Positions 12,314 to 24,545 of a stretch of 64,000 nucleotides of DNA are shown piece by piece. Source of the stretch: Dirofilaria immitis. Taxonomy: Eukaryota > Nematoda > Chromadorea > Rhabditida > Onchocercidae. Every line of letters begins with the position of its first letter. The first letter of the stretch is position 1. A program made the translations under genes and the position numbers. Location of the stretch: contig JAKNDB010000088.1 in assembly GCA_024305405.1 (NCBI GenBank), positions 733,501-797,500 of the forward strand. Reading direction: 5' to 3'. Below the pieces are notes generated by a model. The model was not told where the DNA came from. It did no database searches and was given only the letters and a program-made list of their open reading frames with translations.

Positions 12314-13498
12314 GGTAATTTATGCACTTTGTCTTACATTTATTCTCTTTATTTTATAGGAGAGTAATAAGTATGTATATGAATTTTGAATTTTATTTCT
12401 CGCTTCTTCATGAAAAAAATATTAATTTGTTTTTATTCAGTCTTTAGTTGTAAATTGTACTTTTTTAACTGCTTTGTTTTTCCGCTTTTCCTTCAATATT
12501 TTTTGTCCACAAATAGCCTATTAAAAGATATTTGAAGTGAAAGAATAAATTGATATTATCTATCCATTCTATAAACTGGCGACACACTACGACTAAAATC
12601 TTGCTCCTTACTAGAACCCATGACCTACTTCGTAATGTTTAGCAAGCCTGTGATCTAAAATCTATTCGTCAATTCATCAACAACTCATTGTTCTCCCTTG
12701 ATCTATTATTTTTTTTATATCAGCAACCCTTCGTCAAGTAATCCATGTTATCGAGATAAAATGCTCGGATAGCACCCTGAATCAATTATAGTATTAATTA
12801 AACAATAATTCGCTTTAGTGCTAAAGATGGAGAAGTTGAAATGACTAGTGTGTACCGGTAATCTTTATTCAAACAGCCCATATTTGTTTTCGTTCTGTAT
12901 CAACATGCATAATTATTAAACAAATCAAGGCAAAACACATGAGCAATTTTTGCAACTTTTGAGCACCATTTCAGCAATCTGAACAATTTAATTTATAATC
13001 ACTTGTTGAGCATTATTAAGGTGATGTGTTTAGCTTGATTGGATTATACATGTTGATATAGAACTGCTATATATTATTATACTCGAATTGCTGCTTTCTG
13101 AATCTTTCTTCACAAATTAAATTTCAACCAGTAATACTAAATTCACTGAAGAATTCAATTCAATTCGATTCGATTTTCCATCATATCTTTATTGTATTAT
13201 CATTCCATACGTTAGCTAGAAATTTTTATATTTCTCAGTAATATACTTGAATTATATTCATGACTATAATTTCTTGTTTAAGCGCTTTGATTCACAATTA
13301 TGCAAGCAATAAAATTTTCCATACTTGGAGAAACAGTCATATCAATCAAAGCCGACAATCAAAATGAACACTTACAAAACTTTATTTGGATAAAGATGGA
13401 TGAAAAGCTTTCTCGGTTTTCGAAATTTATTTTATAAGTGAATCGAAACATCATACGTTTGAAATGGAAATCTCCAGTTTAAGCTTCGATGATACTGT

Positions 13499-13768
13499 TT
13501 GGAACGTCATGAACTCGAGTCATCCCATGGATTTTCCTATTATAGTTGTTTCAACGCAATAAACAATAACATAGTTAATAAAGAAATAACAAATAAAATC
13601 AGGCAAGCGCCAGGATTTTGTCGTTTAGTTAATTTATATTCAAAAGATATTTTAGAAATGAACAATTTATATGAACTCTCATATCAAGGAGCGAAGCATA
13701 ATCATAGATTTCTGAGTCAGTCTACTGACTCCACTAAAATTCATTTTATTTTAATGCGGCAAAAATAA
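13499..13768 (+). other. 89-codon open frame that differs between the arms
   Basis: The frame starting MERHELESS runs 89 codons here. In the left arm (minus strand, 4,841-5,212) the same frame runs 123 codons, because that arm has six A/T bases where this arm has five, just after MRQK. It lies upstream of the dead integrase and on the same strand, so it may be a remnant of pol. I see no motif to prove this. Confidence 0.35.
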
Positions 13769-14079
13769 TAATTTCTTTTGAAGAGGTCATGAGTTTTAGA
13801 TCACTGCGTTTGCTGATCTGTATGGACAGTATCAGATCAGGACTATTTTCGGCTTTCAGCTTTTCTTGATGAAGCAATTTGTAAAGTAAACTAATATGCT
13901 TTTAACTTAACAACAAAGGAAAAAATAGCGGGGATACCAGTCGATTATAAGCGATGACTATAAGCTGACAGAATAGACATTAATATAATTGGACAAGTAT
14001 AATCGGATGGATTAACTGAAGAAGAAATTAATAAACGATCTAAAACTCATGAAAATTTATGGAGGTCAATGGACCGATT

Positions 14080-14740
14080 GGAAAATGCAGAAATTCAGAA
14101 ATGCTAGCAAATACCCTATTTATCTTCTAAGGCATAATCCAATAACCGAACTTCTCATATAACAAAAACATGAGAAATTATATTATGATGGAATCATGGA
14201 CATTCTATCCGAGATAAGAAAGACGTAAGTTTTGATTACTCAAAGGCAGAGAAGAAATAAAAGAATCATAAACAAATGAGTGACTTGTAAACGATATACT
14301 TCTATTTTCAAATTTTTCAAATTATCGGTCATGCCTCTCGGAATCTATGGTGAAACGCTCCAGAATTTTCGCTTAAGTTGAATTGGACTATTCAGGCTCT
14401 CTTTCAGTCAGAAGCAATAATGGGATAACTAAAAGATGGGTAACATTATTTGCATATTCCACGACAAGTGCAATACCTTGGAACTAGTAAAATATTTATC
14501 CGCAGAAAAAAAAATTTATAAGAAAATTTGTTGCTCGACGCAGAACCAGTACTAAGCGATAATGCCAGTCAGTTTTAATTGTCATTCAAAGCCATCGTGG
14601 AACAAAACACCAAACCAAGTGACTGAAAAAGGAATTATACTTCCACGAGCCTATTCAGATGGAGGAGTTTATGAAAGATTGATAGCATTAACAAAAAAAG
14701 CAATTAGAAGAGTTATTGGAGGAAGTTATTACGAATGAAA
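14080..14740 (+). pseudogene. Dead BEL/Pao retrotransposon integrase (right arm)
   Basis: Broken plus-strand frames carry the signature order of a BEL/Pao pol C-terminus. A YPIYLLRHNPITELLI-like block comes first, then a His-containing HEKLYYDG block and an NKCVTCKRY block that together form the HHCC zinc finger. A VTLFAYST-like segment follows, then LSDNASQF with the catalytic Asp, and finally a GVYERLIALTKKAIRR block. Stops and frameshifts separate the blocks, so no active enzyme can be made. I found no reverse transcriptase and no clear LTRs, so this is a fragment and not a whole element. The family call rests on motif order known for BEL/Pao integrases. Confidence 0.85.
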
Positions 14741-15669
14741 AAAATGATTGATAAATTTAATCGTAGAAATCGAAGATATCATCAATACCCGACCTTCAAC
14801 ATCAATTTTGATGACTACGTTATCATCCGCACAATTGACTTTATCTCTTATCTCTCCTAATGCCTTTTTTTCAGCTTATAATAAAGACAGAGATGAACCC
14901 TACAACTCCAATACCAGTAAGCCTTAGATAGCTTCCCAACAATTAAATCCTCAAATATTTTGTATATTGTAGTTAAGATCAAATAAGACCCGTCATAATA
15001 AAACTTCGATACATGGCAAATCTCCATTTAAGTTTCCAACCTCTTAACATCACAAGGTAGACCTTTCATGAGAATTTCATGTATTCGTAAATTGTTTAAA
15101 TGAATCACTTCAAAAATAAATAGATTTCATTTGTGAAATCATACTATAAAAAAAATGGGAAAATAAAATGTGGAAACAGAAATTTTTCATGGCGGAATTT
15201 TTTTTATTCAGCTTAAATTTTAAGATATGATTTGGTAAAAGAAAATTCAAACAAAATTAGTTTTATCTAAACAAAAATCAATTGTTAACTCGAGCATTCG
15301 AACAAAACAACTTTACCAATAATTAATTAAATGTGTAAGGATTAATAAATTTTTAAAAATATTGTACAACTAGTTTTTATACACAATTCACATAAAATCT
15401 TAAACAAGCAAATAAATTTAGCCCTTGATAATTTGGTTTTCTTAACCTCGATGCATAACTTCTATTCCAGACTATACCTCGCTTCATGAATGGATCCATT
15501 ACATAGAATATATTCAATACCATTTCCTGTAATTTACTTGAATAAATTTCATGAATTTAATCTAAAAAAAATCGTTATATAAAATGGTTTTTAAATCTGT
15601 TACTATCTAAATGAATTCAAATGCATCTTACCACATTCAGATCAGCAATAAAAGCTGAAGAATTCGAAT

Positions 15670-16185
15670 TGTCAGTATTTATCATTAATTATTCCTTCAG
15701 TACTCCGTACAGCTCTACGAATATCATTATTATATATACTAATTGTAAATGTACAGCTCTGGAAATGTAATGTTAATTCAGTCTCAGTTTCGTAAGCTAT
15801 CAGAAGAGCTTGTTCATCCTCAATGCCAAGCAATATATCAATCATGATAGCGGGAATCCTGAATAAAAACTGATATTGTTAATTAGTTGTTCATTGAAAT
15901 CTTCAAAAAAAATAATACTTAAATGATACAGATCCAAACAACTGAAAATACGCTCAAGTATTTTTTGGAGTACTACGGAAACCATATTTACTTTTCAGAA
16001 AAACTTATAATTAAGGAATTACCCTACAAAATGGATAAAATGAGGCAAAAATCTTAATTTACCTGAAACTAACGACAGTCGGAACAGATGAGTTCATTTC
16101 ATGCTGTCGTTGTTCATCATGATAACGAATTTGTTCCGCTATTAAACGTGTAACTAAACTGAAATGTTCATCACACAACTATTCC
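15670..16185 (-). CDS. Two-exon coding-like unit of R1 (right arm copy)
   Basis: This is the mirror copy of the 2,530-3,037 unit, with the same exon-intron-exon structure and phase on the minus strand. I see no difference that would make one arm's copy more intact than the other. The function is unknown. Confidence 0.38.
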
Positions 16186-16667
16186 TCTTACTGATGGAGG
16201 AACAACTTTCTGCTGCGGCAAAAAAATTGCCTTTCCTCTTTTGGCATCTCAATATATGTATATCGCAATTTGATCGCTGACGAAATTGCTAAACTGGTAC
16301 ATAATGAAGTTTATGCTTCTTAAGTTCTAATTATTACAAGCAGAACTTAAGCTTAGACTTAATATGAAGAAACTTTAATGTATACATAAAGAACATAAGC
16401 ACTGTTTAAGAAATTTAACGATTCGTTAGAAATGTAGCTTAAATTAAGAAAGTTAAACAGCCGAAGTAAAGCTGGAAAGATGAAATAAATGTTAAAAAAA
16501 AAAATCCTATGAACTCATTCTGAGATAATCCTTTATACTTTTCTGAAACGCCAGATGATTAAACAATACAGGTATTTTTAGCGAGCTGGAAAACAAAATA
16601 TAGTAAACAAATTTTTATTCATATTTGAATTGCAATAAGTTGGTGAGTTCTATAGAAAAACAGCAAA

Positions 16668-17073
16668 TTGATAGAGAAAAAATTAAAGAAAAGATCTGGA
16701 AATAAAAAGATAAACGAGAGATTTATTTTCAATATTTGCTTAACGATAGTTATCGGTAATGATAGCAGAGCCAATCTCATGATAACTGAAGGTACTAAGG
16801 AAAAATTGCCACATCGAACGAAAAAAAACTCCAAAACGATAGCCATCTTACAACTTCAAGTTTTCATGGATCATGCGTTGAGAGATGCAGAAGAAAAAAA
16901 TAACGGGAAACAAACATAATAACTGCAAGAACTTAGGTCGGCAAGCCGAGTTCGCATCTTATCTTTTTGACAATGATACACTCGGAATATGGCAAAGAGA
17001 AGGAAGTACGTGCATAAGAAATGATCTGCGCCTTCCTATTCATCTCAACATCATCTGTATATCCTCTCCTTAA
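16668..17073 (+). other. Overlapping open frames of unknown origin in the right arm
   Basis: Two partly overlapping frames (83 and 62 codons) lie here. The second includes a well-formed stretch around GRQAEFASYLFDNDT. In the left arm the same region has homopolymers one base longer at about 1,806 and 1,878, which changes how the frames join. I cannot tell whether they are a decayed gene or chance. Confidence 0.25.
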
Positions 17074-17514
17074 TATTTAGTATATTTAGATTGACCTGTT
17101 GTCAAAGATTTATCTCGTGATGCTAAGGAATTAGATGCTTGGATAAAGATTTCTAGTGTATCTAAGTTTTATTGCAACGAATTTTATTCAAGCTATGATA
17201 CACAAATTTAGTAGAAATATAGCAAATAAATATTTTTATAAGAAGCCATCTATGTCATGATACTCGAAGTTGAAGAAAAAGACACTCGTTGAGTAATCAG
17301 TCCATCGTGGTCAGAATGAACAAAAACGAAGGAAGGAGTAGTTAGAAGTAATGATCCTCCAACGGCAAACGACTCTATTATAGTTAAGATGTTTACAATT
17401 TTATTAACAACGCCATATAACCTGAAGGATGATATGTCCTGATTGCTTGAAGAATGAACGGGTTAGAATTTGATTCTTCAATAGTAATAATAGAAAATAA
17501 TTTTATACTTTCAG

Positions 17515-17624
17515 ATTACTCATTTATGGAATGTTTTGAAATTGATGACATTGAATTCCAAATTGCAAACCATAAAGATAGAGGGAGAATGAAGTGGAAG
17601 AAGAGTAAACCTCTACTTAAATGA
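17515..17624 (+). CDS. Terminal-exon-like frame, right arm
   Basis: Behind TATACTTTCAG a frame runs 36 codons to TGA at 17,622-17,624. It encodes an acidic part (ECFEIDDIEFQ) and then a very basic tail (RGRMKWKKSK). The acceptor and phase-1 start are good, but no convincing upstream exon could be joined to it. The mirror copy is on the minus strand at 1,083-1,192. The function is unknown. Confidence 0.3.
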
Positions 17625-18706
17625 ATGGCATGAAATTTGTCTCTCCATTGAATGTAACACTTTTTGTTTATCCGTAAAACTGACGAAATGCTTAAAGATT
17701 CCAATAGCGATAAGTACTGGGATTATAGCATCAAATTTAATAATTATATCACCCGTTAATTATAGCACCAATGATCTTTTATCTATGCTGTTTTCCTTCA
17801 TCTGTTCTACTGATACTAATTTTATTATAATGTGATAGGCAATTGAATATAATATTGTTTTGAATTAACAGAAATTAGCTTGCATATATCTCGCCTAATT
17901 TCATGATAGACAAGAAGATTTTTATCCTTATTATTCATTTTATCTTTATAGACTAAATTCCATCGGAACTATTGCGAATGCTATTGGTAAGCGGAACACA
18001 GCAATATTTTTTTGAAAATATTACCGTAGAATGAAACCTTACTTTCCTCGGAATATTGAGGACAAATCAGGGCCTTTGTTACATAGTGACAAAGCATCAA
18101 TTTGAAAGAACTGATTAAGGAACAATATCATTAGTATGAGATCAACATATTATACAGTGAAATGAAGGAATGAATACAAAAGTCAAGAAAGCAGAATATC
18201 GCGGATTGATTGAGGTGGTCACTACAATCATCTCTACATCTACATATATGCTGCACGAGTTACAATATGAGGAAGATAAGTAGACAAAAACAAAGGTCAC
18301 CTCCTTTGTCCATGATCATATGCATGAGTTCCGAACTATAGGAAAATAAGGACTCAAGCATTACGTACTGCATATTATATACATAAATCAATACATTAGA
18401 AAGCAATAATTTGAGTTATTCAATAAAAATATCGATTAAAATTGGCTTCGGGTTTCCCGATAGGAACTATCAAGAAATGTGTTTATTCATTGACTTGGAA
18501 AATTATCCTTTAGTCAGTAGAACTAATTTCAATTATTATCTGATAAAAGATTGCTTTTGGTATTAATTAATTCTTTTTGCTATCGAATAGTATCATTTTT
18601 GAAAATGAAAAAGAAGTGTATACCTATCTGCTGTATAAACTTATTCGTGAAGGAAATGATTCGCAAGATATCATCTTTGCATTTTTGACAAATTTTGTTT
18701 CGATAA

Positions 18707-20049
18707 CAGGAATAGTTTTAAGCGATGAAACTTGGTCATATTAAGCGAAATATTCTTTGCATATCAAAATAAACCATTAATCTTCACGCAAGAGGCAAAT
18801 ATGATAGATTGCTAAAGCATTGATTTTAATATATACAATAATTATTTCTAGTTTTCGAAAATCCATAACTATAAATAATTGATCTCCTTGATAAAAATGA
18901 TCAATGACAGCTGTCTTTAACAAATTTAAAGAAAAAAACTAAAATAAAAATTCCATTCTTAAATAGTCTGTCCAGGGATAAAGATATATAATAAGAAGAT
19001 AAACGATACACCATTCATTCCGTACTATGCAGTTTATGAAATTACTTTTAAAAAGATATAGTTTTTTTCGCACCAGAAGGAAATGTCAAAAAAATTAATT
19101 CCAACCCATAGATGTTAAAAACATCACATCACACATATAGTAATTTCTAGCGTCAAATATTTTAAAATAAATCGCAAAGCAAAAGAGAATATAGATAGTA
19201 GCAATTTAGTGACTAAAACATAACTAACAACTTCGATCTTTCAAAAAACTAAGAAGTGTGAACTGAGAGTTATATTCTGTGTTATAAAATGAATTTAGGC
19301 ACAAAAATAGAATATATATAAATCGTTGTCAAACAACAAAACAATGTTTAAGCGGCAAAAGTAAAAACATAAGGAATGAAATAATGGTGCTGTAACGGAG
19401 TCGAAAAGAAATAAAGGCATATAAAATGAGATGTGGCGTATAGATGGACTGATTATCGCAATTTCTCTATCAGTATACAATTAACAGGCTGTTTTATTTT
19501 AAAAAGGCTTATAGATAACACAAGATGCAGTGGAGGAGTTATTGGACAGAGTGGTAGGTTGAGCCTGTACCACAAGATAAAATGGATCAAGTTGATTATA
19601 ATGTTAAGAAAGTTCAAGACAAGATTAATTGAATTGATAAATTAATTACATGGCAAAGCGTAAAAAAAAGGTAAAAAATCAGATACATTACATGTCTTTC
19701 TTTTTATGTAAAACGAATGACTTCTTATGATATTGAATTTTAAAAATAAATATAAAATTGCATCGTATATATCAATATAAATTAAATTGAGCAAGAGTTT
19801 TATTATGATATATATAATAAAGATATAAAATAAAATATATGCATTTTATTTTAAATAAAAGTTTAATTTTGCAGAGGACAAGATTACAATACAAACATTA
19901 TATCAGATTACAGTTCCATTTCATGAACGTTTTTATAATAATTTTTTCTGTCGATTGCCGGTAACTTCTTCCTTGATAAAACATTAACACACTTCTCAAT
20001 AGTATCAAAAATCAAGGTATTATGTTCGGATACTCATTCAAAAATCATC
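18707..20049. other. AT-rich segment with a diverged duplicate at 24.68-25.18 kb
   Basis: No intact gene is seen. From about 19,110 to 19,650 the sequence is a diverged direct copy of about 24,680-25,180, sharing the TATAGTAATTTCTAGC block and a stretch beginning ATGTGG (19,430 and 24,950). In both copies the frame after ATGTGG stops within 20 codons. Confidence 0.6.
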
Positions 20050-21125
20050 ATATTATTATGATGAACAACGACAGCATGAAATAAACTCATCTATTCCAAC
20101 TGTCATCAGTTTCAGGTGAATGAAGATTTTAAACTCATTTTTTCAATTTTGTAGAATGATTCCTTAATCATAAGATTTCCTTAAAATAAATATGATTTTC
20201 TTACTACTCCAAAAACTGATTGAGCATGTTTTTAGTAGTTCGGATCTGTATCATTTAAGCACTAAATTTCTTCACGATATCAATGGACATTATATTTATT
20301 ATATCATTCAAAGTTTTTTTAACTTATTAATATTATCAGTTTTTATTCAGGATCTCTGTTATGAAGATTGATACATTACTTGGCGTTGAGAATCAACAAA
20401 ATTTCTGATAGCTTACGAAACTGAAAGATATATTTGAATTCATTCAGACGATGAGAAATTTTAAAGCCTTTGATGGATTTTTTTAGACTAAATTCATGGA
20501 AATTATTCAGGTAAATTACAGGACCAAAACTGAGACTGAATTAACATTGCACGCCGTTTCCAAAGTTGTACATTTACAATTAATGGATATGATAAATGAT
20601 ATTCGTAAAGCTGTGCGGATTATTGAAAGAATAATAAATACTGCAATTCGAATTCTTCAGCTTATGCTTTTATTGCTGATCCGAATGTGATAAGTTGCAT
20701 TTGAATTCATTCAGATGATAACGAATTTTAAAGCCTGTGGCGGATTTTTTTAGATAAATTCATGAAAATTATTCAGGTAAATTACAGGATCAAAGTGGTA
20801 TAGACTGTATACAACGCGATGGATCCATTCATGAAGCAAGGTATAGGCCTGAAAGAGAAAGTATACATCAAGATTAAGAAGATCAAATGTATCAAGGACT
20901 AAATTTATTTCTTTAAGATTTCATGTGTATTGTATATAAAATATTAATTGTACAATACTTTTAAAACTTTATTAATCATCACACTTTATAATTTAATGTT
21001 TTGTACGTTTAATTATTTGTAAAATTATTTTATTTGAATGCTCAAGCTAATAGTTGATTTTTGTTTCGATAAAGCTAATTCTGTTTGAATTTGCGTTTCT
21101 TCTTACTAAATCATATAGAATTTGA
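20050..21125 (+). repeat. R1 repeat copy outside the palindrome
   Basis: The near-identical partner of 9,018-10,060 extends about 40 bases further upstream, where it again resembles arm sequence (the DEQRQHE-coding stretch, here with a stop). The frame at 20,496-20,690 (64 residues) matches the spacer frame except for its end. The exon b segment is split by the same internal insertion as in the spacer, so these two copies share a more recent ancestor with each other than with the arm copies. Confidence 0.9.
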
Positions 21126-21654
21126 AAAAAAAAAAGATTTTGGAATTTGCCAAATTGAATAAAAAACTGTACTTCCCTATCGGAAGTCTTCTTTTTCATA
21201 ATTGGTATTTAATTATTATTGGCTAATTTTTGATTTTAATACAGAACAGTGCATCATAGCTATACACAATACAAGTTACAATATGATTTAATAAGAAGAA
21301 ACGCAATAATTATATTAAATTATAATAGAATTAACCCAATGGTAAGCAAATATTTACTTGATCCAATAGAAGCAGTATTTAATTATAATCAGAAAACGAT
21401 TGATAGTAAATGATAACATTGAAATAGAATATACGGTTGAACGCATTAGTCAAAGATTATGGTGATCGCTTTTGCAAAACCAAAAATTGGCTACTTCTAT
21501 TATCTCAATTTAAATTCAAAAAAAAATTCCGAAACTAACAAAGAAAGAATAATCGCAAAGGTAATTGTTTCGAATTTTATTCAAAAATAAAACTTATTGA
21601 CGGAAATCATTTTAATAAATGGTTAAAATTATTAATCATAAAATGTCAACAAAC
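21126..21654. other. Intergenic AT-rich sequence
   Basis: Nothing recognisable lies between the R1 copy and the BEL/Pao fragment. There is no open frame of note and no tandem repeat. Confidence 0.6.
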
Positions 21655-22060
21655 ACTGTATTGGCTACAATCGATTTTAACTCAAAACAATCGACTCATA
21701 AGCGATGATTACAAATTGTAGAATGTATGCATTAAACAGACATACAAAATCGGAAAGTTTGATTGAAGAAGAAATACATTGGAATCTCTATCACGGTAAG
21801 AAGAAAAATTGTGAAAATCAAGAAACCGGTTGGAAAAATCAAAACTAGATGAGAATAACGAACATCGAATTTATCTATCAATGTATGGTCGAGTGACAAA
21901 GCTTCTTATAAAACGAAAACATGAAAAATTATACCATGCTGGAACTATCTGTACGCTATCAGAGGCGTAAGTTTTAGTTACCAAAGGAAAGAACAGAAAT
22001 CAAGCAAGTTATCAATAAATGCCTGGCATGTAAAACATGGAATTTATCTTAACCTTAAGT
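21655..22060 (+). pseudogene. Short BEL/Pao integrase fragment
   Basis: This plus-strand piece contains a KLLIKRKHEKLYHAG block, which is the HHCC-finger start of a BEL/Pao integrase, preceded by sequence matching the arm segment upstream of the integrase. Stops interrupt it and the catalytic core is missing. It is a third copy in the window, diverged from the arm copies. Confidence 0.7.
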
Positions 22061-22104
22061 AAAAGAACTTCCAAACAGAATCATCTTTATCAAAGTAAAA
22101 ATCA

Positions 22105-22690
22105 ATTGCAGACTTCAACATTCAAACAAATTAACTTTACCAATAATTAAATGTAAAAGTATTGAATTATAAAATGCAATAATTATTAAACTTTTACAAA
22201 TATTGTAAAACTGCGATTTATACACAATACACATAAAATCTTAAATAAGTAAATAAATTTAGTCCTTGATCTTCTTAACTTCGATGCATATCTTCTTTTC
22301 TAAGCCTATACCTTGCTTCATGAATGAATTCATTGCATAGAATATAGTCCGTACTACTTTGGTCCTATTAAATTTACTCTTTACCTGAATAATTTTTATG
22401 AATTTAATCTAAATAAAAAATCGCTACATAAAATGGTTTTTAAATCCGTTACCATCTAAATGAATTTCAAATGCATTTTACCACATTCAAATCAGCAATA
22501 AAAGCATAAACTGAAGAAGAATACGAATCACAATATTTATCATTTATTATTCAATAATCCATACAACTTTATGAATATTATTATTACATTCACTAATTAT
22601 AAATGCGCAACTTTGGAAACATCAGTTTCGTAAGCTATCAGAAGTACTTGTTGATCCTCAACTCCAAGTAATGTTTACTTCGACGTATGA
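22105..22690 (-). repeat. Diverged inverted R1 fragment
   Basis: On the minus strand this stretch matches the 3' half of R1 (compare the right arm at about 15,290-15,830): the MDPFMKQ-coding part near 22,330, the TTTTTTTAGAT-like junction, and the end of exon b near 22,560-22,680. It is clearly more diverged than the other copies and has no long open frame. Confidence 0.7.
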
Positions 22691-23284
22691 TTCCTTTTTT
22701 ATAGAGAATTCAATTAAATAATAACAAATTTATATATATAGAGATTTTTTCTGCCAATTTTCAGTAACTTCTTCTTGACGATATATTAACGCACTTTTCA
22801 ATAGTATCAAAAATCAAAACATTAAGTTCGAATATTCCATTCAAAAATTATCATATTTATTTTTAAAATTCAAATTGCAGTAATTTCGAAAAAAAAACTT
22901 GATGTCGATCATTTTAAAATTATTTCGAAAAATAGCTCCTTACAAATAATAAGAAAAGATAATGATAAATTGTTATTATTGGAAAATAAAACTAAAACTT
23001 CCGTTTTTTCTACTTTTATTTACATCAATCTATTCTTACGTTTGTTTTAGAAATGCTGTAAATAATTTAACCATGATATCGTTTGGATACATATGAGAAA
23101 AATTTTCGTCGAAAGAGGTCAACGGAAAATTATAAAAAGCGAAATTTCAAAAAATTTTGTCATTCGTTGTTTTTTTTTGTTTTTGGTATTTTGGAAAACG
23201 CTTTTGAAATTTTGATTTCAATTTCATTTAGAATATAATCTATTGCTATCTTCCTTCCCAATCATTTTCAATCTATAAATCCAA

Positions 23285-23388
23285 TTCTGCATGGAAGAAA
23301 TGGTATTGTAAAGATTATAAAGCAAATCATTCGAAAATTGGTAGTTCTCTGTACAATGATTATTTCAAGAATAACATGAAATCCTGAA
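23285..23388 (+). pseudogene. Terminal-exon-like member of a repeated small-exon family
   Basis: A plus-strand frame reads from about 23,285 (AWKKWYCKDYK) to TGA at about 23,385, ending NDYFKNNMKS. An inverted relative at about 34,595-34,700 ends EYFKNNMKF in the same frame. Related sequence at 25.97-26.18 and 28.40-28.47 kb keeps a different but shared frame (DGK[IM]NPSES). No clean acceptor is seen just upstream, so this may be a relic. Confidence 0.3.
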
Positions 23389-23578
23389 ATTTAATTAGGT
23401 TTTCATTCACAAAAGAATAATACAAGAATCCATCAATAGAAACCATAATATAGTTCATTTTAAGATATTTCGGAATCGCTTTGGTTAAAAGTGAAGCAAT
23501 TAATATCACATATTTTATAAATATGATATATTTTGAGAAAAGTGATATTTTACAGCTTTATTACAATCAGTTTAAACT

Positions 23579-24241
23579 ATGACGAAATTGATGGTATATA
23601 TTGCTTTCATCATTTGTTGTGGACCCCAGAATGGAAAAAAATACGAACCTAAACACGACGGACAGACGCACGAACAGGGGCATATTATTTTGGTAGCAGG
23701 TGTGTATTTCCTTTTCTTTATGATTCCACTATATTTCAGAAGAAATCCAAATTTTCTTGTGATCTATCGTGCAAAGGATTGCGCTTTACTAATAAAATTA
23801 TTTTCCCTATCATTTAAATCTTCTCATTTAATTTTCCTATAGAGTTACTTTAAAAACGAAAATATTTTGAGTGATAAAACTTGACATCAGTGCGAACGAA
23901 TGCCACTAATTTTATTTTAACGACAAAGATAGCAAGCCTTATTTCAATACTCAATTGAATGAATGGAAAGAAATTTAATGAAAAGTAAAAAGCGAATTTT
24001 CAAACGAGACATTCATCATAGAATGATAATTAAAGTGATAATAAAATTCACCAAGATTTTGCTTATCCTATAATATTATTCAAAGATGATATCAATTTCA
24101 GATGCTGTGGTTATTGAAGATAATAAAAGTTACAAGCCGTACGACGATAGCGAATTGACAGTGACGTCGCAAATAGAACAGTGTATGTTGAATCATAAAA
24201 AATTGACTTATAGTAATGATCCATTTTTAATTTTTGAATAA
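23579..24241 (+). CDS. Small secreted peptide, two exons (86 residues)
   Basis: I do not recognise the family. Exon 1 (23,579-23,699) starts at an ATG that follows TTACAATCAG, a likely trans-splice acceptor. It encodes MTKLMVYIAFIICCG, a good signal peptide, and then a hydrophilic Lys/His-rich stretch. It ends GCAG|GTGTGT in phase 1. Exon 2 (24,102-24,241) starts behind ATTTCAG, restores the codon, and runs to TAA, giving an acidic-to-neutral tail with one Cys. The lengths sum to an exact 87 codons including stop. Broken copies lie at about 26,340-26,620 and, inverted, at about 33.9-34.4 kb. This is the only copy here with both exons open. Confidence 0.45.
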
Positions 24242-24545
24242 TTTTTAGTAATTACTCACTTCAAAAATTTTTAGTTTAATAATTTTTTGCTTTAAATCAA
24301 AAAGATAAATAAACTTTGTATAATTATTTTTATTCAAAGATATAATCAATATTATAATTACAGCAACAATGATGAATTGTGACAGAATACGAAATGAAAG
24401 ATTACCTGCTTTGGAGAAGAATCCAATGCTATTCATTAGAAATACTTTTGATTTGATCAAATGAAATTTAGAGCATCTGTAAATGTAATAAAGACTAGTG
24501 ATATCTTAATAAATTTAACAAATTGAAACACTAATAAGAAAAGTT
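24110..24545. repeat. Direct repeat copy 1 (with 26,545-26,956)
   Basis: This pairs with 26,545-26,956 at high identity, including the block around TTACAGCAACAATG. The spacing of about 2.4 kb fits a tandem duplication of a unit spanning roughly 22.8-24.55 kb. Its 3' end also matches, in reverse, the stretch near 30,770-30,920. Confidence 0.85.

Larger units (their letters stand above)
10168..18706. repeat. Right arm of the giant inverted repeat (IR1)
   Basis: This is the reverse-complement partner of 1-8,547. At the tip the two arms share their last 13 bases before the spacer and then diverge completely. Features carried here on the plus strand appear on the minus strand of the left arm. They include dead BEL/Pao integrase at about 14,080-14,740, a 101-codon open frame at 10,346-10,651, an exon-like pair at 11,632-12,313 and a terminal-exon-like frame at 17,515-17,624. 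Confidence 0.97.
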
